Position numbers and translations under genes: made by a program. Under the pieces are notes generated by a model, which saw nothing but the letters and a program-made list of their open reading frames with translations, was not told the DNA's origin and searched no databases. From Alphaproteobacteria bacterium (lineage in GTDB: Bacteria > Pseudomonadota > Alphaproteobacteria > Micropepsales > Micropepsaceae): 64,000 bases of DNA. Positions 1-9,380 of the stretch are shown here, piece after piece. Within the stretch, counting starts at the first letter, position 1. Every line of letters begins with the position of its first letter. Where the stretch lies: assembly GCA_019245415.1 (NCBI GenBank), contig JAFARO010000004.1:682001-746000 (forward strand). Direction: 5' to 3'.

Positions 1-1
1 G

Positions 2-658
2 CGCGACATCCGCCACTTCCATTTCCTCCAGGCGCGGCCCGGCCACCCGGGCGAGTGGTGGCTGACCTGCGGCGACGCCGTCATGGAATCGCGCATCTAT
101 GTCTCCAGGGACGACGGCCAAACCTGGCGCGACGTCACGGCGGGCACCGGCACGCATCTTCGCTTCGGCGCGGCCGAGATGCCGCGCACGCTCTTTCGCC
201 TCACCGATCTCGCCTGGGTGGACGACGAGGCGGTGTGGGGCACCGACGACTATCTCTACAGCGTGCGCGGCACCGAGCAGGGGGCGCGAATGTTCCGCGC
301 ACGCTGCGACGACGCGCTGCTGCCCATGGAGATCGGCCGCGCGCGCTGGCAGATCCGCAACATGGTCGATGTCGGCGATTTCTTTTTCGTGCTGACGCAA
401 GGCTGCAACCGCGCCGACGCCACGGCGGAAGAGAAGCGGCCGGGCGTGTTCCTGATGCCCAAGCGCGCGCCATTGGCTCCGGCCCCGGCCCTGGTGCATC
501 TCTTCGACGTCCCGGTGCACAGCCAAGTGCGCACCGGCTTCACCTATTCGCGCGCCAGCCGCGCCGCGAAGGACGGCACCTTCTTCACCTACCGCGCCAG
601 CACGGACGCGTTCCCCACCGGCCACAAGCTGCTCAAATGGGAGGTGAAGTGGGGGTGA
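2..658 (+). CDS. BNR/Asp-box (sialidase-like) repeat protein, 5' partial
   Basis: The frame is open from base 2 to TGA at 656-658, so the N-terminus lies outside the window; 218 residues are visible. An Asp-box motif, SRDDGQTW, is at fragment residues 35-42, typical of BNR/sialidase-type beta-propellers. The rest is rich in aromatic and charged residues, as expected for propeller blades. Nothing in the fragment identifies a substrate or catalytic residue, so 'exo-sialidase' should not be assumed; many such proteins are simple propellers. It is followed by a palindromic intergenic repeat that separates it from the convergent polysaccharide genes. The fold assignment is fairly secure, the function unknown. 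Confidence 0.6.
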   Translation, partial: RDIRHFHFLQARPGHPGEWWLTCGDAVMESRIYVSRDDGQTWRDVTAGTGTHLRFGAAEMPRTLFRLTDLAWVDDEAVWGTDDYLYSVRGTEQGARMFRARCDDALLPMEIGRARWQIRNMVDVGDFFFVLTQGCNRADATAEEKRPGVFLMPKRAPLAPAPALVHLFDVPVHSQVRTGFTYSRASRAAKDGTFFTYRASTDAFPTGHKLLKWEVKWG

Positions 659-664
659 ACGTCA

Positions 665-830
665 CCGGTGTCATCCCCGGCCGAGCGAAGCGAGGGGAAG
701 GGGACCCAGGCGGTGCAATCTGCTTGACCGCGAAATGCAGACGAAGACCCTTCTGCTCTAGTTTTTTGCGGTCCCAGCCTGGGTCCCCTTCCCTCGCGCG
801 CAAGTGCGCGCTCGCCGGGGATGACACCGG
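665..830. repeat. Family-1 intergenic palindrome, copy A
   Basis: A perfect 17-base inverted repeat bounds the element: CCGGTGTCATCCCCGGC at 665-681 and its complement at 814-830. A second pair of arms (gaggggaaggggaccc and gggtccccttccctcg) nests inside. A further degenerate right arm follows at about 851-875. It lies between convergent genes, so it could also end transcription. Related copies are at 13121-13257 and 35398-35508. Confidence 0.8.
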
Positions 831-893
831 GTTCGTTGTGAGAGTGCGCTGCTCGGCTGGGGATGACACGGCAGATTCCTGCGAGAGGAACCC

Positions 894-1295
894 TCACTCC
901 CCATACGACTTCTCTTCCCGCAGATCCGAGCCCAGCAGTTCGTCGATGGCGCGTTTGAGGCGGGCGCGGGCGTCGTTGGTGCGGTAGACCTCGCGCGCCA
1001 GCTGCACGAAACCTTCGCCGAAATCGCCCGCCGCCTCGCGGACACGCAGCGCGTCCTCGATCTCCCACAGCGTTTCGTTGACGCCCTTGAGCTCCGCCAG
1101 CAGCGCATCGAAACCGCTCGCGGGCGGGACCTGCGCGAAGAACGCGTCGTTCAGCAGCGCCAGTTCGCGGCGCACATGCGCGAGCTTTGCGGGATCGCGG
1201 ATGCGCTCGTTCTTGATGCTGAGGATGGCGAGGCGGTCGGCGGCCTCGCCATACGACACCGCGATCGTCACCGCGCGCATGCGTTCCTCCGTCAT
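894..1295 (-). CDS. DUF6165 family protein
   Basis: A 133-residue protein starting MTEERMRAVTIAVSYGEAAD. The pattern SYGEAADRLAILSIKNERI, followed by charged helices, resembles DUF6165, small proteins usually found beside glycosyltransferases. No signal peptide or membrane segment is visible. Its ATG at 1295 overlaps the TGA of the upstream glycosyltransferase (shared bases 1292-1295), a tight ATGA junction implying translational coupling and a shared role in glycan assembly. The biochemical role of the family is not known to me. Gene call is confident; family name is from memory of the motif. Confidence 0.75.
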   Translation of the reverse strand: MTEERMRAVTIAVSYGEAADRLAILSIKNERIRDPAKLAHVRRELALLNDAFFAQVPPASGFDALLAELKGVNETLWEIEDALRVREAAGDFGEGFVQLAREVYRTNDARARLKRAIDELLGSDLREEKSYGE

Positions 1296-2692
1296 GCCAT
1301 CATCGCCAGCAGCCGCCGCTCGACGAGGTCGACGCCGATTTCCTCCATGCAGCGGCACTGGCCGCGCATGAAACCCTCGACGTCCTTGATCTCGCAGGGT
1401 GCGCAGTCCTTTTCCAGCACGATCGCCTGCGTGGTCGCGCGCAGCGGCAGGCGCGTCGCCGCATTGGTCGGCGCGAACAGCGCCAGCGTCGGAATGCCCA
1501 GGGCGCTTGCGATGTTCATCACGCCGCTGTCGTTGGCGACGAAGTGGCTGCAGTCGGTCATCGCCTCGCACATCGCCGCGATCGTGGCGCCGGTGCGGTT
1601 CTCGGTGCCCTCCACATATTCGTCGGCGGTGCCGAAGGAGGCGACGCGCAGGCCGTTGGCGGTCAGCCGCCCGGCCAGCGCCGGGAAGTGCGGCCAGCGC
1701 TTGACGGTCCAGTTGCCGGCCTTGGAGCCCGCATGCATGCCGATCAAGGGCTGCGCCGGCGCGGACCAGGCGAGATCGCCGCAGAAATAGCCTTGGGCAT
1801 CCTCGTCCGTATAAGGAACGCCCAGCAGGCGCTTCGCGGCTTCGAGATTGAACAAGGTCTCGTGCATGCCTGCGGGCGAGAAATTGTCCCAGTCGCGCGA
1901 CCACGCCACGCGGCGGCCCTTGAACGGCAGCCGCGCCGGGCCGAAGGAATGGGTCACGAATACGCAATCGTAGACCCGCCGCAGCAATGTCTGCGTCAGC
2001 GAATGCACCGCGTTGACGTACTCAGGACGATGCATGAGGTAGAGGCTGCGCGCGTGGTCCTCGGCGACGACGACGTCCACCGGGTGTCCCAGATGCCGCG
2101 CGATGGCGCGGATCATGGGCGTGGTGTGCAGCATGTTGCCCAAGCCCGATCCCACGGCGACGAGGAATGGTGCCTGCGCCGCGGCGACGATCCGCTCGGT
2201 CACGGCGCGCTGCTCCGCGATCGTGTAGCGCGCGGCGTTGGCGCGGCCGCGGCGGCTGCGCTCGGCGCGATAGGCCTCGTCGGCGCGCAGCTTCTCGATC
2301 TCCGCCGCCCACAACGCCGGGTCCGGCGGCAGCGACACGCCGCTCTCGGCCAGCAGATAGGGCAGATTGCCGCGATCGGAGCCGATCACCGGCACGCCGG
2401 CGCGCTGCGCCTCGATGCAGACCCGGCTGAACGATTCGCGGAAGCGATAGCTCGGCACCGCGGCGGCCAAAGCTCCGGCATAGAGCGGCGCCATATCGGC
2501 GACGCGCTCGATCACGGTGACGTTGTCGAGCCCGGCCGCCTCGGCAGCCTGTACCGCATCGTCGCGCGGCGACTGGCTCGCGATGACGAGGAACGGCACC
2601 TCGGGCAGCAATGCCGCGACCTTCAGGATGAAGTCGTAGCCCTTGTCGGGCTGGGCATTGGTGAGAAGAACATAGTCGGCGGGAAGATTCAT
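1292..2692 (-). CDS. Glycosyltransferase, GT4 C-terminal half fused to GT9 (heptosyltransferase-like)
   Basis: 466 residues from ATG 2692. Residues about 1-180 look like the nucleotide-sugar-binding half of a GT4 enzyme (DKGYDFILKVAALLPEVPF, then ESFSRVCIEAQRAGVPVIGS), without the acceptor-binding half. Residues about 190-460 match the GT9/ADP-heptose:LPS heptosyltransferase type: GSGLGNMLHTTPMIRAI near the start, and FVANDSGVMNIASALGIPTL before the end. A cysteine cluster, CAPCEIKDVEGFMRGQCRC, follows. A TTG at 2722 would add ten residues, but the ATG matches where homology begins. It is the first gene of a two-gene unit with the DUF6165 protein. Likely role: transfer of a sugar during LPS or surface-glycan assembly; donor and acceptor unknown. 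Confidence 0.8.
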   Translation of the reverse strand: MNLPADYVLLTNAQPDKGYDFILKVAALLPEVPFLVIASQSPRDDAVQAAEAAGLDNVTVIERVADMAPLYAGALAAAVPSYRFRESFSRVCIEAQRAGVPVIGSDRGNLPYLLAESGVSLPPDPALWAAEIEKLRADEAYRAERSRRGRANAARYTIAEQRAVTERIVAAAQAPFLVAVGSGLGNMLHTTPMIRAIARHLGHPVDVVVAEDHARSLYLMHRPEYVNAVHSLTQTLLRRVYDCVFVTHSFGPARLPFKGRRVAWSRDWDNFSPAGMHETLFNLEAAKRLLGVPYTDEDAQGYFCGDLAWSAPAQPLIGMHAGSKAGNWTVKRWPHFPALAGRLTANGLRVASFGTADEYVEGTENRTGATIAAMCEAMTDCSHFVANDSGVMNIASALGIPTLALFAPTNAATRLPLRATTQAIVLEKDCAPCEIKDVEGFMRGQCRCMEEIGVDLVERRLLAMMA

Positions 2693-2740
2693 GCGCCGCG
2701 AAGAGTAATGAAATGCGCGCAAAAGGGGGAGGGGTGCGGC

Positions 2741-3061
2741 CTACTCGTTGTCCTCACCGCCGCCGCCATCGTTTTGGCCCCCGCGGCGACGATTCATGCG
2801 CGCCTCCAGCGCCGTCTTGCAGTCCTGGGAAAGCTTGTCGCTATGGCTCTCCAGGCAGATCCGCCGTTCTCGGCCGGTTTGGCTCGAGGCGCAGAACTGC
2901 GCGATATCGGCCTCGCAGGCGCGGCGCAGTCCCTGGTGCTGGGCGCGTTCGCCGCGCTCCATCATCCGTGCACCGGCGCGTCCGGCCTTCATCGGATGGC
3001 GTTCGCAGCCGGCGAGCCCGACGCAAACGAGCGCGGCCAAGGAAAGCGCGAGTGTCTTCAT
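2741..3061 (-). CDS. Cysteine-rich (GLG1-type repeat) lipoprotein
   Basis: A 106-residue small lipoprotein. The N-terminus has a hydrophobic stretch ending in the lipobox LAGC (Cys19). The middle carries one cysteine-rich repeat of the GLG1/Cys_rich_FGFR type: CEADIAQFC, then CLESHSDKLSQDC. The C-terminal tail is Arg/Gly/Asp/Glu-rich and disordered. The start is supported by GGGAG eight bases upstream. Similar short proteins with one or two of these repeats are common in alphaproteobacteria, but their function is unknown. It is transcribed away from the export gene that follows. Membrane anchoring is well supported; role is not. Confidence 0.75.
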   Translation of the reverse strand: MKTLALSLAALVCVGLAGCERHPMKAGRAGARMMERGERAQHQGLRRACEADIAQFCASSQTGRERRICLESHSDKLSQDCKTALEARMNRRRGGQNDGGGGEDNE

Positions 3062-3276
3062 GACGGCTCCCATGCGGTTTGCTTGCCAACGGGATTCGAC
3101 GGGGTTTCCGTCGCCTGTGCCGACAGCACATAAAAGAAGTATAAGTTCAAGAGGGATTTCAAGTGCATAGCGGCGCGTCCCGCTTGCCCTTGGGCAAATC
3201 CTCGGGCTAAGAAAGCGGCGGCCGCGCCGTCTGATGGCGCTGGGGCAGTCTTGCTTTCTAGAGGCGGACAAGGCGC

Positions 3277-6081
3277 ATGCCGTTATATAGAATTGTGCAC
3301 GCTCTGAAGCGTGCCGTCCGGGTCGCAGGTGCATGCGCGCTTGGTCTTTGGATCAACGCCGCGTCGGCGCAGACCTTGGGCAGCGGCGACATCCAGAGCA
3401 TCCTGCAAGGCGTCAGCCAGGCGCAGCAGCCTGCGGCGCCGGCCCAGCCCACGACGCTGCCGTCCTCGACCGGCACCCAGACGATGCAGCCCGCGACCGC
3501 GCCCTCAGCCGCCTCGTCGGCGCCTTCGCCGCTCGAGAACGACTTCAGCACCCGCGCCGGCGTCACCCTGAAGCAGTTCGGCTACGACATCTTCGGCGCC
3601 GGCTCGGCGGTCAGCACCACCCAGATGGGCGCCGTGCAGGACAGCTATATCCTCGGCGTCGGCGACCAGATCCAGGTCGTGATGGTCGGCCATGAGAACG
3701 CGACTTATACGCTCACCATCGACCGGGACGGGCGCATCCTGCTGCTCAACCTGCCGCCGGTGGCAGCCGCCGGGCGGACCCTGGGCGAGGTGCGCGCCGA
3801 GCTTTCCTCGCGCATTGCCGCGCAGTTCCTGGGGACCAAGAGCTACATCACCGTCGCCGGCATCCGCCAGATCTCGGTGCTGGTGACGGGCGAAGTGAAC
3901 GTGCCGGGCATGCGGACCGTGACCGGGCTCAACACCGCGATCGACGCGCTGTTGCTGTCGGGCGGCGTGAAGAAGACCGGCAGCCTGCGCGCCATCTATG
4001 TCCTGCGCGGCACGCGCCGCATCCCGCTCGACCTCTATTCGATCATCGGCCGCGGAACGGCCTCGCATCTGGGCACGCTGACCGAAGGCGATCGTATCGT
4101 CGTGCCGCCGATCGGCAGCACCGTGGCGATCACCGGGGTGGTGCAGCATCCGGGCATCTACGAGCTTCCTCCCGGCGCGGCGCATATCGGCGCGAACGCG
4201 CTGGTTCAGCTCGCCGGCGGCGAGGAGTTGGCGGGCGCCAAGCGGCTCAGCAAGCTCGCGCTCGCGCCCGACGGTCGCATCACGATGGTCTCGCTGCCGC
4301 GCGACGGCAGCATCGCCAAGGGCGAGGTGCTGTTCGTCGACTTCAACCGCTCCTCGACGGCCTCGCGCGTCAGCCTGAACGGCGAAGTCACGGTGCCGGG
4401 CGTGCATGCCATCGGCGGCGCCTCCACCGTGGCCGATCTGCTGCGCGATCCCGACGATCTCGGTCCCAACGCCTACACGCTGTTCGCGGTGATCGTGCGC
4501 CACGATCCCAGGACAAACTTCCTCAAGCTGGTGCCGTTCTCGATCCAGGCGGTGTTCGACAAGACCCAGACCGTCAGGCTGGTCGACAATGACTTCGTCT
4601 ATGTCTTCAACAACACCGAGATCCAGGCGCTGGCGCAGGCCGCCTCGACCCAGCTCTACAACGCCACGCAATCGCCGAGCGTCCAGGCGATGACGGCGCA
4701 GCAGCAGGCCACGGGCGCCTCCGGCACCACCCAGCCCGGCGCCGCTCCTGCCCCCCCGACCTCCAACGCCGGCACGCCGACTCAGCCCAGCACCCAGACG
4801 ATCGCGCAGATGGCGCAGACGGCCCAGGCCGCCGCGCCGCAGTCGAACGGCAGCGTTCCCGCCGGGATGCCGCCGCAGGCTGGCACAGTCACCGCCGCCG
4901 GTGTCGCTCCGCCCGGCAGCACCTCGACCGCGGCTGCGCCGCAGGGGGCGCCGGTCGGCACCAATTCGACCACCGTGATGGCGACGGTCAATCCCAATAC
5001 CGTCAACGCCATCGCCAACCGCATGAACGTGACGCAGACCGCGCTCACCAATCTCGCCAGCGACTATCTCATCTGGGTCAACGGCGAGGTGCTCAACCCC
5101 GGGCCGCTGCTTGCGGCGACAGGCGCCAACCTGGACGCCGCCCTCGAAGCGGCCGGCGGGTTGTCGCGGCAGGCCGATCTTTCCGGCATCACGGTGACCT
5201 CGACCGAGATCGACGCGCAGCGCGGATTGTCGCGCACCTTGCGCAATACCTATTCGCAGAAATCGACCGACTTCGCCTCGATCCAGATCCGGCCCTTCGA
5301 CGCGGTGTCGGTGCGCGCGGTGTTCTCCGACCGTGTGGGCGAGAGCATCACCGTCAGCGGCCAGGTGCGCTATCCCGGCACCTACGAGATCACCCGCGAC
5401 GAGCGGCTCTCTTCCGTCATCGCCCGCGCCGGCGGGCTCACCGACGAAGCCTATGCCTACGGCGCCGTGTTCACGCGCCAGAGCGCCGCGGCGGCCGAAG
5501 CCCAGGCCAATCAGCGCGAAGCGATGATGCTGAACGACGAACTCGCCACGCTCGCCACGCAGCCGGCCATCCCGGGACAGCCGCCGCCCAATCTGAGCTA
5601 CCTGCAGACCATGGCATCGACCCTGGCGCACCAGCCGACCTTGGGCCGCATCTCCATCGCCATCGATCCGGCGATCCTGCTCGCCCATCCCGACCGCGAC
5701 CCGCTGCTCGAGACCGGCGACGCGCTCTATATCCCGAAGCGCCCTTCGACGGTCGCGGTGACGGGCGAAGTGCTCAACGCCGGCGCCTTCGCCTGGCGGC
5801 CCGGCATGTCGCTCGACGACTATGTCGACATGGCCGGCGGCGAGACCGACGCGGCCGAGGACAGCATGGTGTTCGTCATCATGCCCGACGGCACGGCGGT
5901 GCCGGCGCATACCAGCTGGTGGTCGTTCGGCGGCGTCACCCGCATACCGCCGGGCGCCACGGTCGTCGTGCCGCGCGATCCGCAGCCGTTCAACCTGCAG
6001 ACCTTCCTCTCCACCTACACCGACATCCTGAGCAAGGTCGCCATCACGGCCGCGTCGCTCGCGGTGGTGAGCAAACAGTAG
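3277..6081 (+). CDS. Polysaccharide export protein with six SLBB-type domains
   Basis: 934 residues with a signal peptide (cleavage after about residue 31, AASA-QT). A Poly_export domain starts near residue 122 (DSYILGVGDQIQVVMVG). SLBB-type ligand-binding folds follow near 195, 282, 365, 615, 695 and 838, recognisable by repeated 'VTGEV..PG' strands: VLVTGEVNVPG, VAITGVVQHPG, VSLNGEVTVPG, IWVNGEVLNPG, ITVSGQVRYPG and VAVTGEVLNAG. A Pro/Thr/Gln/Ala-rich linker of about 140 residues divides the first three from the last three. Wza-like export proteins are usually 350-400 residues with one to three SLBB domains, so this is an enlarged form. It probably forms the periplasmic/outer-membrane channel for a secreted polysaccharide. 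No Wzc-type kinase or polymerase is in the window. Confidence 0.9.
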   Translation: MPLYRIVHALKRAVRVAGACALGLWINAASAQTLGSGDIQSILQGVSQAQQPAAPAQPTTLPSSTGTQTMQPATAPSAASSAPSPLENDFSTRAGVTLKQFGYDIFGAGSAVSTTQMGAVQDSYILGVGDQIQVVMVGHENATYTLTIDRDGRILLLNLPPVAAAGRTLGEVRAELSSRIAAQFLGTKSYITVAGIRQISVLVTGEVNVPGMRTVTGLNTAIDALLLSGGVKKTGSLRAIYVLRGTRRIPLDLYSIIGRGTASHLGTLTEGDRIVVPPIGSTVAITGVVQHPGIYELPPGAAHIGANALVQLAGGEELAGAKRLSKLALAPDGRITMVSLPRDGSIAKGEVLFVDFNRSSTASRVSLNGEVTVPGVHAIGGASTVADLLRDPDDLGPNAYTLFAVIVRHDPRTNFLKLVPFSIQAVFDKTQTVRLVDNDFVYVFNNTEIQALAQAASTQLYNATQSPSVQAMTAQQQATGASGTTQPGAAPAPPTSNAGTPTQPSTQTIAQMAQTAQAAAPQSNGSVPAGMPPQAGTVTAAGVAPPGSTSTAAAPQGAPVGTNSTTVMATVNPNTVNAIANRMNVTQTALTNLASDYLIWVNGEVLNPGPLLAATGANLDAALEAAGGLSRQADLSGITVTSTEIDAQRGLSRTLRNTYSQKSTDFASIQIRPFDAVSVRAVFSDRVGESITVSGQVRYPGTYEITRDERLSSVIARAGGLTDEAYAYGAVFTRQSAAAAEAQANQREAMMLNDELATLATQPAIPGQPPPNLSYLQTMASTLAHQPTLGRISIAIDPAILLAHPDRDPLLETGDALYIPKRPSTVAVTGEVLNAGAFAWRPGMSLDDYVDMAGGETDAAEDSMVFVIMPDGTAVPAHTSWWSFGGVTRIPPGATVVVPRDPQPFNLQTFLSTYTDILSKVAITAASLAVVSKQ

Positions 6082-6105
6082 GGCCATGCCAACGGGGAAG
6101 AAGAC

Positions 6106-6585
6106 CTAACCGGGCGTCTCAGCCGTCGACAGCAGTTCCTGGATATAAGCCCGATACGGTGTCGATGGTCCGTTGACGATCACGCTATTGCGGAAAAAAT
6201 CGCGCAAGGCCGGGTCCGCTCTCAAACGCTCGGTCATGTGCCTGGTGGAGCGGGCGAACTGGTCGCCGTCGAGCAGGCCGTGCTGGTGCTGAGTGAAGGT
6301 GTCGTCTTGGCGCACCTGGATCGCGACGCATTGCAGAAAGAACTGCCGCTTGCGAACGTCCGCCGGCGCTGCCGGATGGCCGTTGGCGGTAAGCCAGGCG
6401 GTGGCAAGATCCGCATCCGCCATCGCCAGATATTGCCCGGCGATGCCGCTCACCCGGCCCTGCTGGATCAGTGCCCGGGTATGTTTGGTGTTCTGCGTAA
6501 TCTGCTTCGCCAGATAGATCAGCGAGATCAGCACCGCAAAACTGCTGATGAAGGTGCCGAGACTGGCGAGGTCGGACAAGGACAT
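6106..6585 (-). CDS. Hypothetical membrane-anchored protein
   Basis: 159 residues with one N-terminal transmembrane helix (about residues 8-26, LGTFISSFAVLISLIYLA), followed by a mostly helical soluble part. This resembles the widespread 'one helix plus helical bundle' unknowns of proteobacteria (MSLSDLASLGTFISS). GGGGGAA lies just upstream of the ATG at 6585. It is convergent with the export gene, 24 bases away, and is followed by the glycosyltransferase on the same strand. No enzymatic motif is visible. Real gene with high confidence; function unknown. Confidence 0.7.
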   Translation of the reverse strand: MSLSDLASLGTFISSFAVLISLIYLAKQITQNTKHTRALIQQGRVSGIAGQYLAMADADLATAWLTANGHPAAPADVRKRQFFLQCVAIQVRQDDTFTQHQHGLLDGDQFARSTRHMTERLRADPALRDFFRNSVIVNGPSTPYRAYIQELLSTAETPG

Positions 6586-6666
6586 GGTTCCCCCGGAATC
6601 GAGTCGGCACCGGCAACTTTAGAGGAAAGCGGTGGCTTGGATCGGTTCGGGCAAAACAAATCTGCT

Positions 6667-7905
6667 CTAGGCCGAAGCCGGCGGCTTGTGGATTTTCGCC
6701 GCCAGCTTGATCTCGTCGAGCATGCGCGCCGCGAAGGCGTCGCGGCTGTATTCGGCGGCGAGCGCACGCGCGCCGGCGCGCAGCGTGTCCGCCAGACCCG
6801 CTTCGTCCTTGAGCCGCAGGATCGCCGCCAGCAGCGCGTCCGCGTCCTCGGGCGGCACGGCGAGCCCGGCGTGTCGCGAGCGGATGAGATCGGCGGCAAT
6901 GCCTTCGGCGCCGATGACGATGGGCTTCTCCATCGCCGCCAGCTCGAAGATTTTCGACGGCATGGTATCGGGCAGGGTTGCGCTGTGCCTGAGCGGCACC
7001 AGCACGGCGTTGCAGCAGGCGATGTGATCGGGCACCTCGCTCGCCGGCACGCTGCGCACCAGGCGCACATTGTCAAGCTTCTTCTGGCGCACCTGTTTGA
7101 CGAGCCCGTGGTGGCGCGCGCCCTCGCCGACGAGGAAGAACACGACTTCGCTGCCGCGCAGCCGTTCCGCCGCCGCGATGACGCTTTCCATGTCGTGGGC
7201 GAGGCCCTGGGTGCCGATATAGCCGACCACGAACCGGCCGCCGAGATTGTAAAGGTCGAGCAGGCGCTGCGGCGCCGGACGCGGCGAGAACTGCGAGCGG
7301 TCGACGCCGTTGGGCACCACGCCGATCTTCACCGCGGGGATTCCGCGCGCGATCAGGCGGGCGCGCAGACCGTCATTGGTGGTGACGATGCGCGCGGCGG
7401 AGCGATAGAGGCGCTTCTCGAGCCGGCGCAGCAGACGCACCGCCGGGCTCGTCTCCGACATCATGCCCAGCGCCACCACCGAGTCCGGCCACAGATCGCG
7501 CACTTCGAGGAGCCAGGGCTTCCTGCGTACCCACCCGAGCATTCCGCCCGCAGCCCCAGCCAGAAGTTGCGGAGATGTCGCCACGATGACGTCCGCCTTC
7601 TGCCAGAGCCCTGCGAGGAACCCGCCAACGCCGAAACTCGCGAAATCCAGCATCCGGCGCCAGCGCCCCTCGTTGGGCGCGAGATAGGTCCAGACCCGGA
7701 CCACGTCGATGCCGTCGATCCTCTCGCGCTGCAGCAGCCGGTTCCGGTAGGGCGCCAGTACAACACCCGCGGGAAAATTCGGGACCGAGGTGACGACCGT
7801 GACCGCGACTCCGGCCTCCACCCACCGCTTGCAATGGGCATGGGTGCGGATCGCCGGCGCGTTACGCTCTGGCAAGAAGTTGTCTGTTACAACAAGGACA
7901 TGCAT
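6667..7905 (-). CDS. Glycosyltransferase family 4 (WbuB/WcaI-like)
   Basis: 412 residues from ATG 7905. The N-terminal Rossmann half starts MHVLVVTDNFLPERNAPAIR and contains LLEVRDLWPDSVVALG, a hallmark of the WbuB/WcaI branch. The C-terminal half has FVVGYIGTQGLAHDMESVI and PSKIFELAAMEKPIVIG, the donor-binding region. An in-frame TTG at 7932 would add nine residues, and neither start has a clear ribosome site. Family members add amino sugars such as N-acetyl-fucosamine in O-antigen or colanic-acid pathways. Sugar specificity here cannot be read. It lies upstream of, and divergent from, the WlbA-like dehydrogenase, consistent with one glycan locus. Confidence 0.85.
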   Translation of the reverse strand: MHVLVVTDNFLPERNAPAIRTHAHCKRWVEAGVAVTVVTSVPNFPAGVVLAPYRNRLLQRERIDGIDVVRVWTYLAPNEGRWRRMLDFASFGVGGFLAGLWQKADVIVATSPQLLAGAAGGMLGWVRRKPWLLEVRDLWPDSVVALGMMSETSPAVRLLRRLEKRLYRSAARIVTTNDGLRARLIARGIPAVKIGVVPNGVDRSQFSPRPAPQRLLDLYNLGGRFVVGYIGTQGLAHDMESVIAAAERLRGSEVVFFLVGEGARHHGLVKQVRQKKLDNVRLVRSVPASEVPDHIACCNAVLVPLRHSATLPDTMPSKIFELAAMEKPIVIGAEGIAADLIRSRHAGLAVPPEDADALLAAILRLKDEAGLADTLRAGARALAAEYSRDAFAARMLDEIKLAAKIHKPPASA

Positions 7906-8152
7906 CGGAAGCTTGTTGGAAGGGGCTGACAAAAATTAACGGAAATCGCGACACTTCGAGCGGGTATAGCAGGCGCACCGAAAACCAAAAATCCAAATTC
8001 CATCAAAGCTTAGTCCCCCCGGCGCTTGCCCATGGGCCCTGGACATGAGACGGTAGCGGGTCGGCTTTAGCAGGGGGGCAGGTCGCAGCGGGCTGCGCAT
8101 CAGCGGGGTAGTTGAGGGATGGAACCTGAGTACAGTTTTCGGGGGTAAGATC

Positions 8153-9229
8153 ATGTTGCATGAGGGGGGCAAGGCGGGCGGGTCTCGAGTTTCGCGCCCG
8201 ATCATTGCCGAACCCATTGAGCGGCCGGCGGCGTATCCGCACCTGGCGCTGCCGACGGTCCGCATACCGCGCACGGCCTGCATAGGCTGCGGTTATTGGG
8301 GCCGCAAGGTCGCCCGCAATCTCGCCGAGCTCAACGCGCTGCATGCCGCGGCCGATATCTCTCCCGGCGCTCTGGCCGAGGTCGTGAAGATGCACGACGT
8401 GCCCGGCCACGACCTGGACACCATTCTCGCCGATCCGAGCTGCGAAGCCGTCGCGATCGCCTCGCCGGCGCCGATGCACGGCGAACATGTGCGCCGCGCC
8501 CTGATGGCCGGCAAGCACGTCTTCGTCGAGAAGCCGCTGGCGCTCCAGTTGTTCGACGCCCATTCGCTGGTCAAGCTGGCGCGCGAGCGTGGACGCATCC
8601 TCATGGTCGGCCATCTGCTTCGCTATCACCCCGTCGTCATGGCGCTGGTCGATCTGGCGCGCAAGGGCAGGCTCGGCGCCGTCAAGCACGTCTATTCGCG
8701 CCGTTTCAGCCTCGGCAAGATCCGCATGGAAGAAGACGTGATGTGGTCCTTGGCGCCGCACGATATCTCCATCGTGCTGGCCCTGATCGGCGAGACGCCA
8801 AGCTACGTGTCCGCCGAGACCACGAGCATCCTGACCCCCGGCATCGCCGATATCGCCAACATCCATCTCGGCTTCCCCAGCGGCATCAGCGCGCGCGTCT
8901 CGGTCTCCTGGCTCAATCCGACCAAGGAGCAGCGCACGGTGGTGATCGGTTCCAAGGCGCATGCGGTGTTCGACGACATCCAGCCCTGGGAGAAAAAGCT
9001 GCAGATCTACGATCATCGCGTCGACGTCTCGACCGGCCAGCCGACCATCGACCGCGCCGATCCCGTCTCGCCGGTCGTGGAACAGGCGGAGCCGCTGAAG
9101 GAAGAGCTTTCGCACTTCCTCGACTGCGTCGCCACCGGGCGCCAGCCCGTCACCGACGGCCACGAGGCCCTGAGCGTGCTGAGCGTTCTCGAAGGCGCGG
9201 CAACCTCGGCGCGTTCGAAGAACTCTTAG
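8153..9229 (+). CDS. Gfo/Idh/MocA oxidoreductase, WlbA-like UDP-sugar 3-dehydrogenase
   Basis: 358 residues. A Rossmann NAD(P) motif, CIGCGYWGRKVARNL, sits near residue 42 after a 40-residue leader, and the family EKP motif is in HVFVEKPLAL. The substrate-domain motif WSLAPHDISIVL holds the conserved His. The combination GCGYWG plus HDISI is typical of the WlbA/WbpB group, which oxidises C3 of UDP-N-acetylglucosaminuronate. An N-acetyltransferase of the WlbB/WbpD group is at 14061-14627, supporting this pathway; the aminotransferase (WlbC/WbpE) is not in the window. GGGGG precedes the ATG. Likely cytoplasmic, supplying a diacetamido-uronic acid for surface glycan. Substrate assignment is inference from family. 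Confidence 0.8.
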   Translation: MLHEGGKAGGSRVSRPIIAEPIERPAAYPHLALPTVRIPRTACIGCGYWGRKVARNLAELNALHAAADISPGALAEVVKMHDVPGHDLDTILADPSCEAVAIASPAPMHGEHVRRALMAGKHVFVEKPLALQLFDAHSLVKLARERGRILMVGHLLRYHPVVMALVDLARKGRLGAVKHVYSRRFSLGKIRMEEDVMWSLAPHDISIVLALIGETPSYVSAETTSILTPGIADIANIHLGFPSGISARVSVSWLNPTKEQRTVVIGSKAHAVFDDIQPWEKKLQIYDHRVDVSTGQPTIDRADPVSPVVEQAEPLKEELSHFLDCVATGRQPVTDGHEALSVLSVLEGAATSARSKNS

Positions 9230-9380
9230 AGCTTTCGCGGCTTTTCCGGCCGGCGCTCTACAGGAGCGCGGGCATTTTTCCATCACAATTGCGGCCGCGG
9301 GCTTGCCAAGATTGACCGGGCGTAACATTGTCCGGCTGCTCGCGGGCGCGGCCCGCAGATCCAGTCAAGGGGAGTCTTCG

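Noticed and set aside
3505..6087. 860-residue open frame on the minus strand opposite the polysaccharide export gene
   Set aside because: Rich in Arg, His, Asp and Gly with no domain, as expected for the reverse strand of a high-GC gene; the plus-strand gene has signal peptide and SLBB domains.
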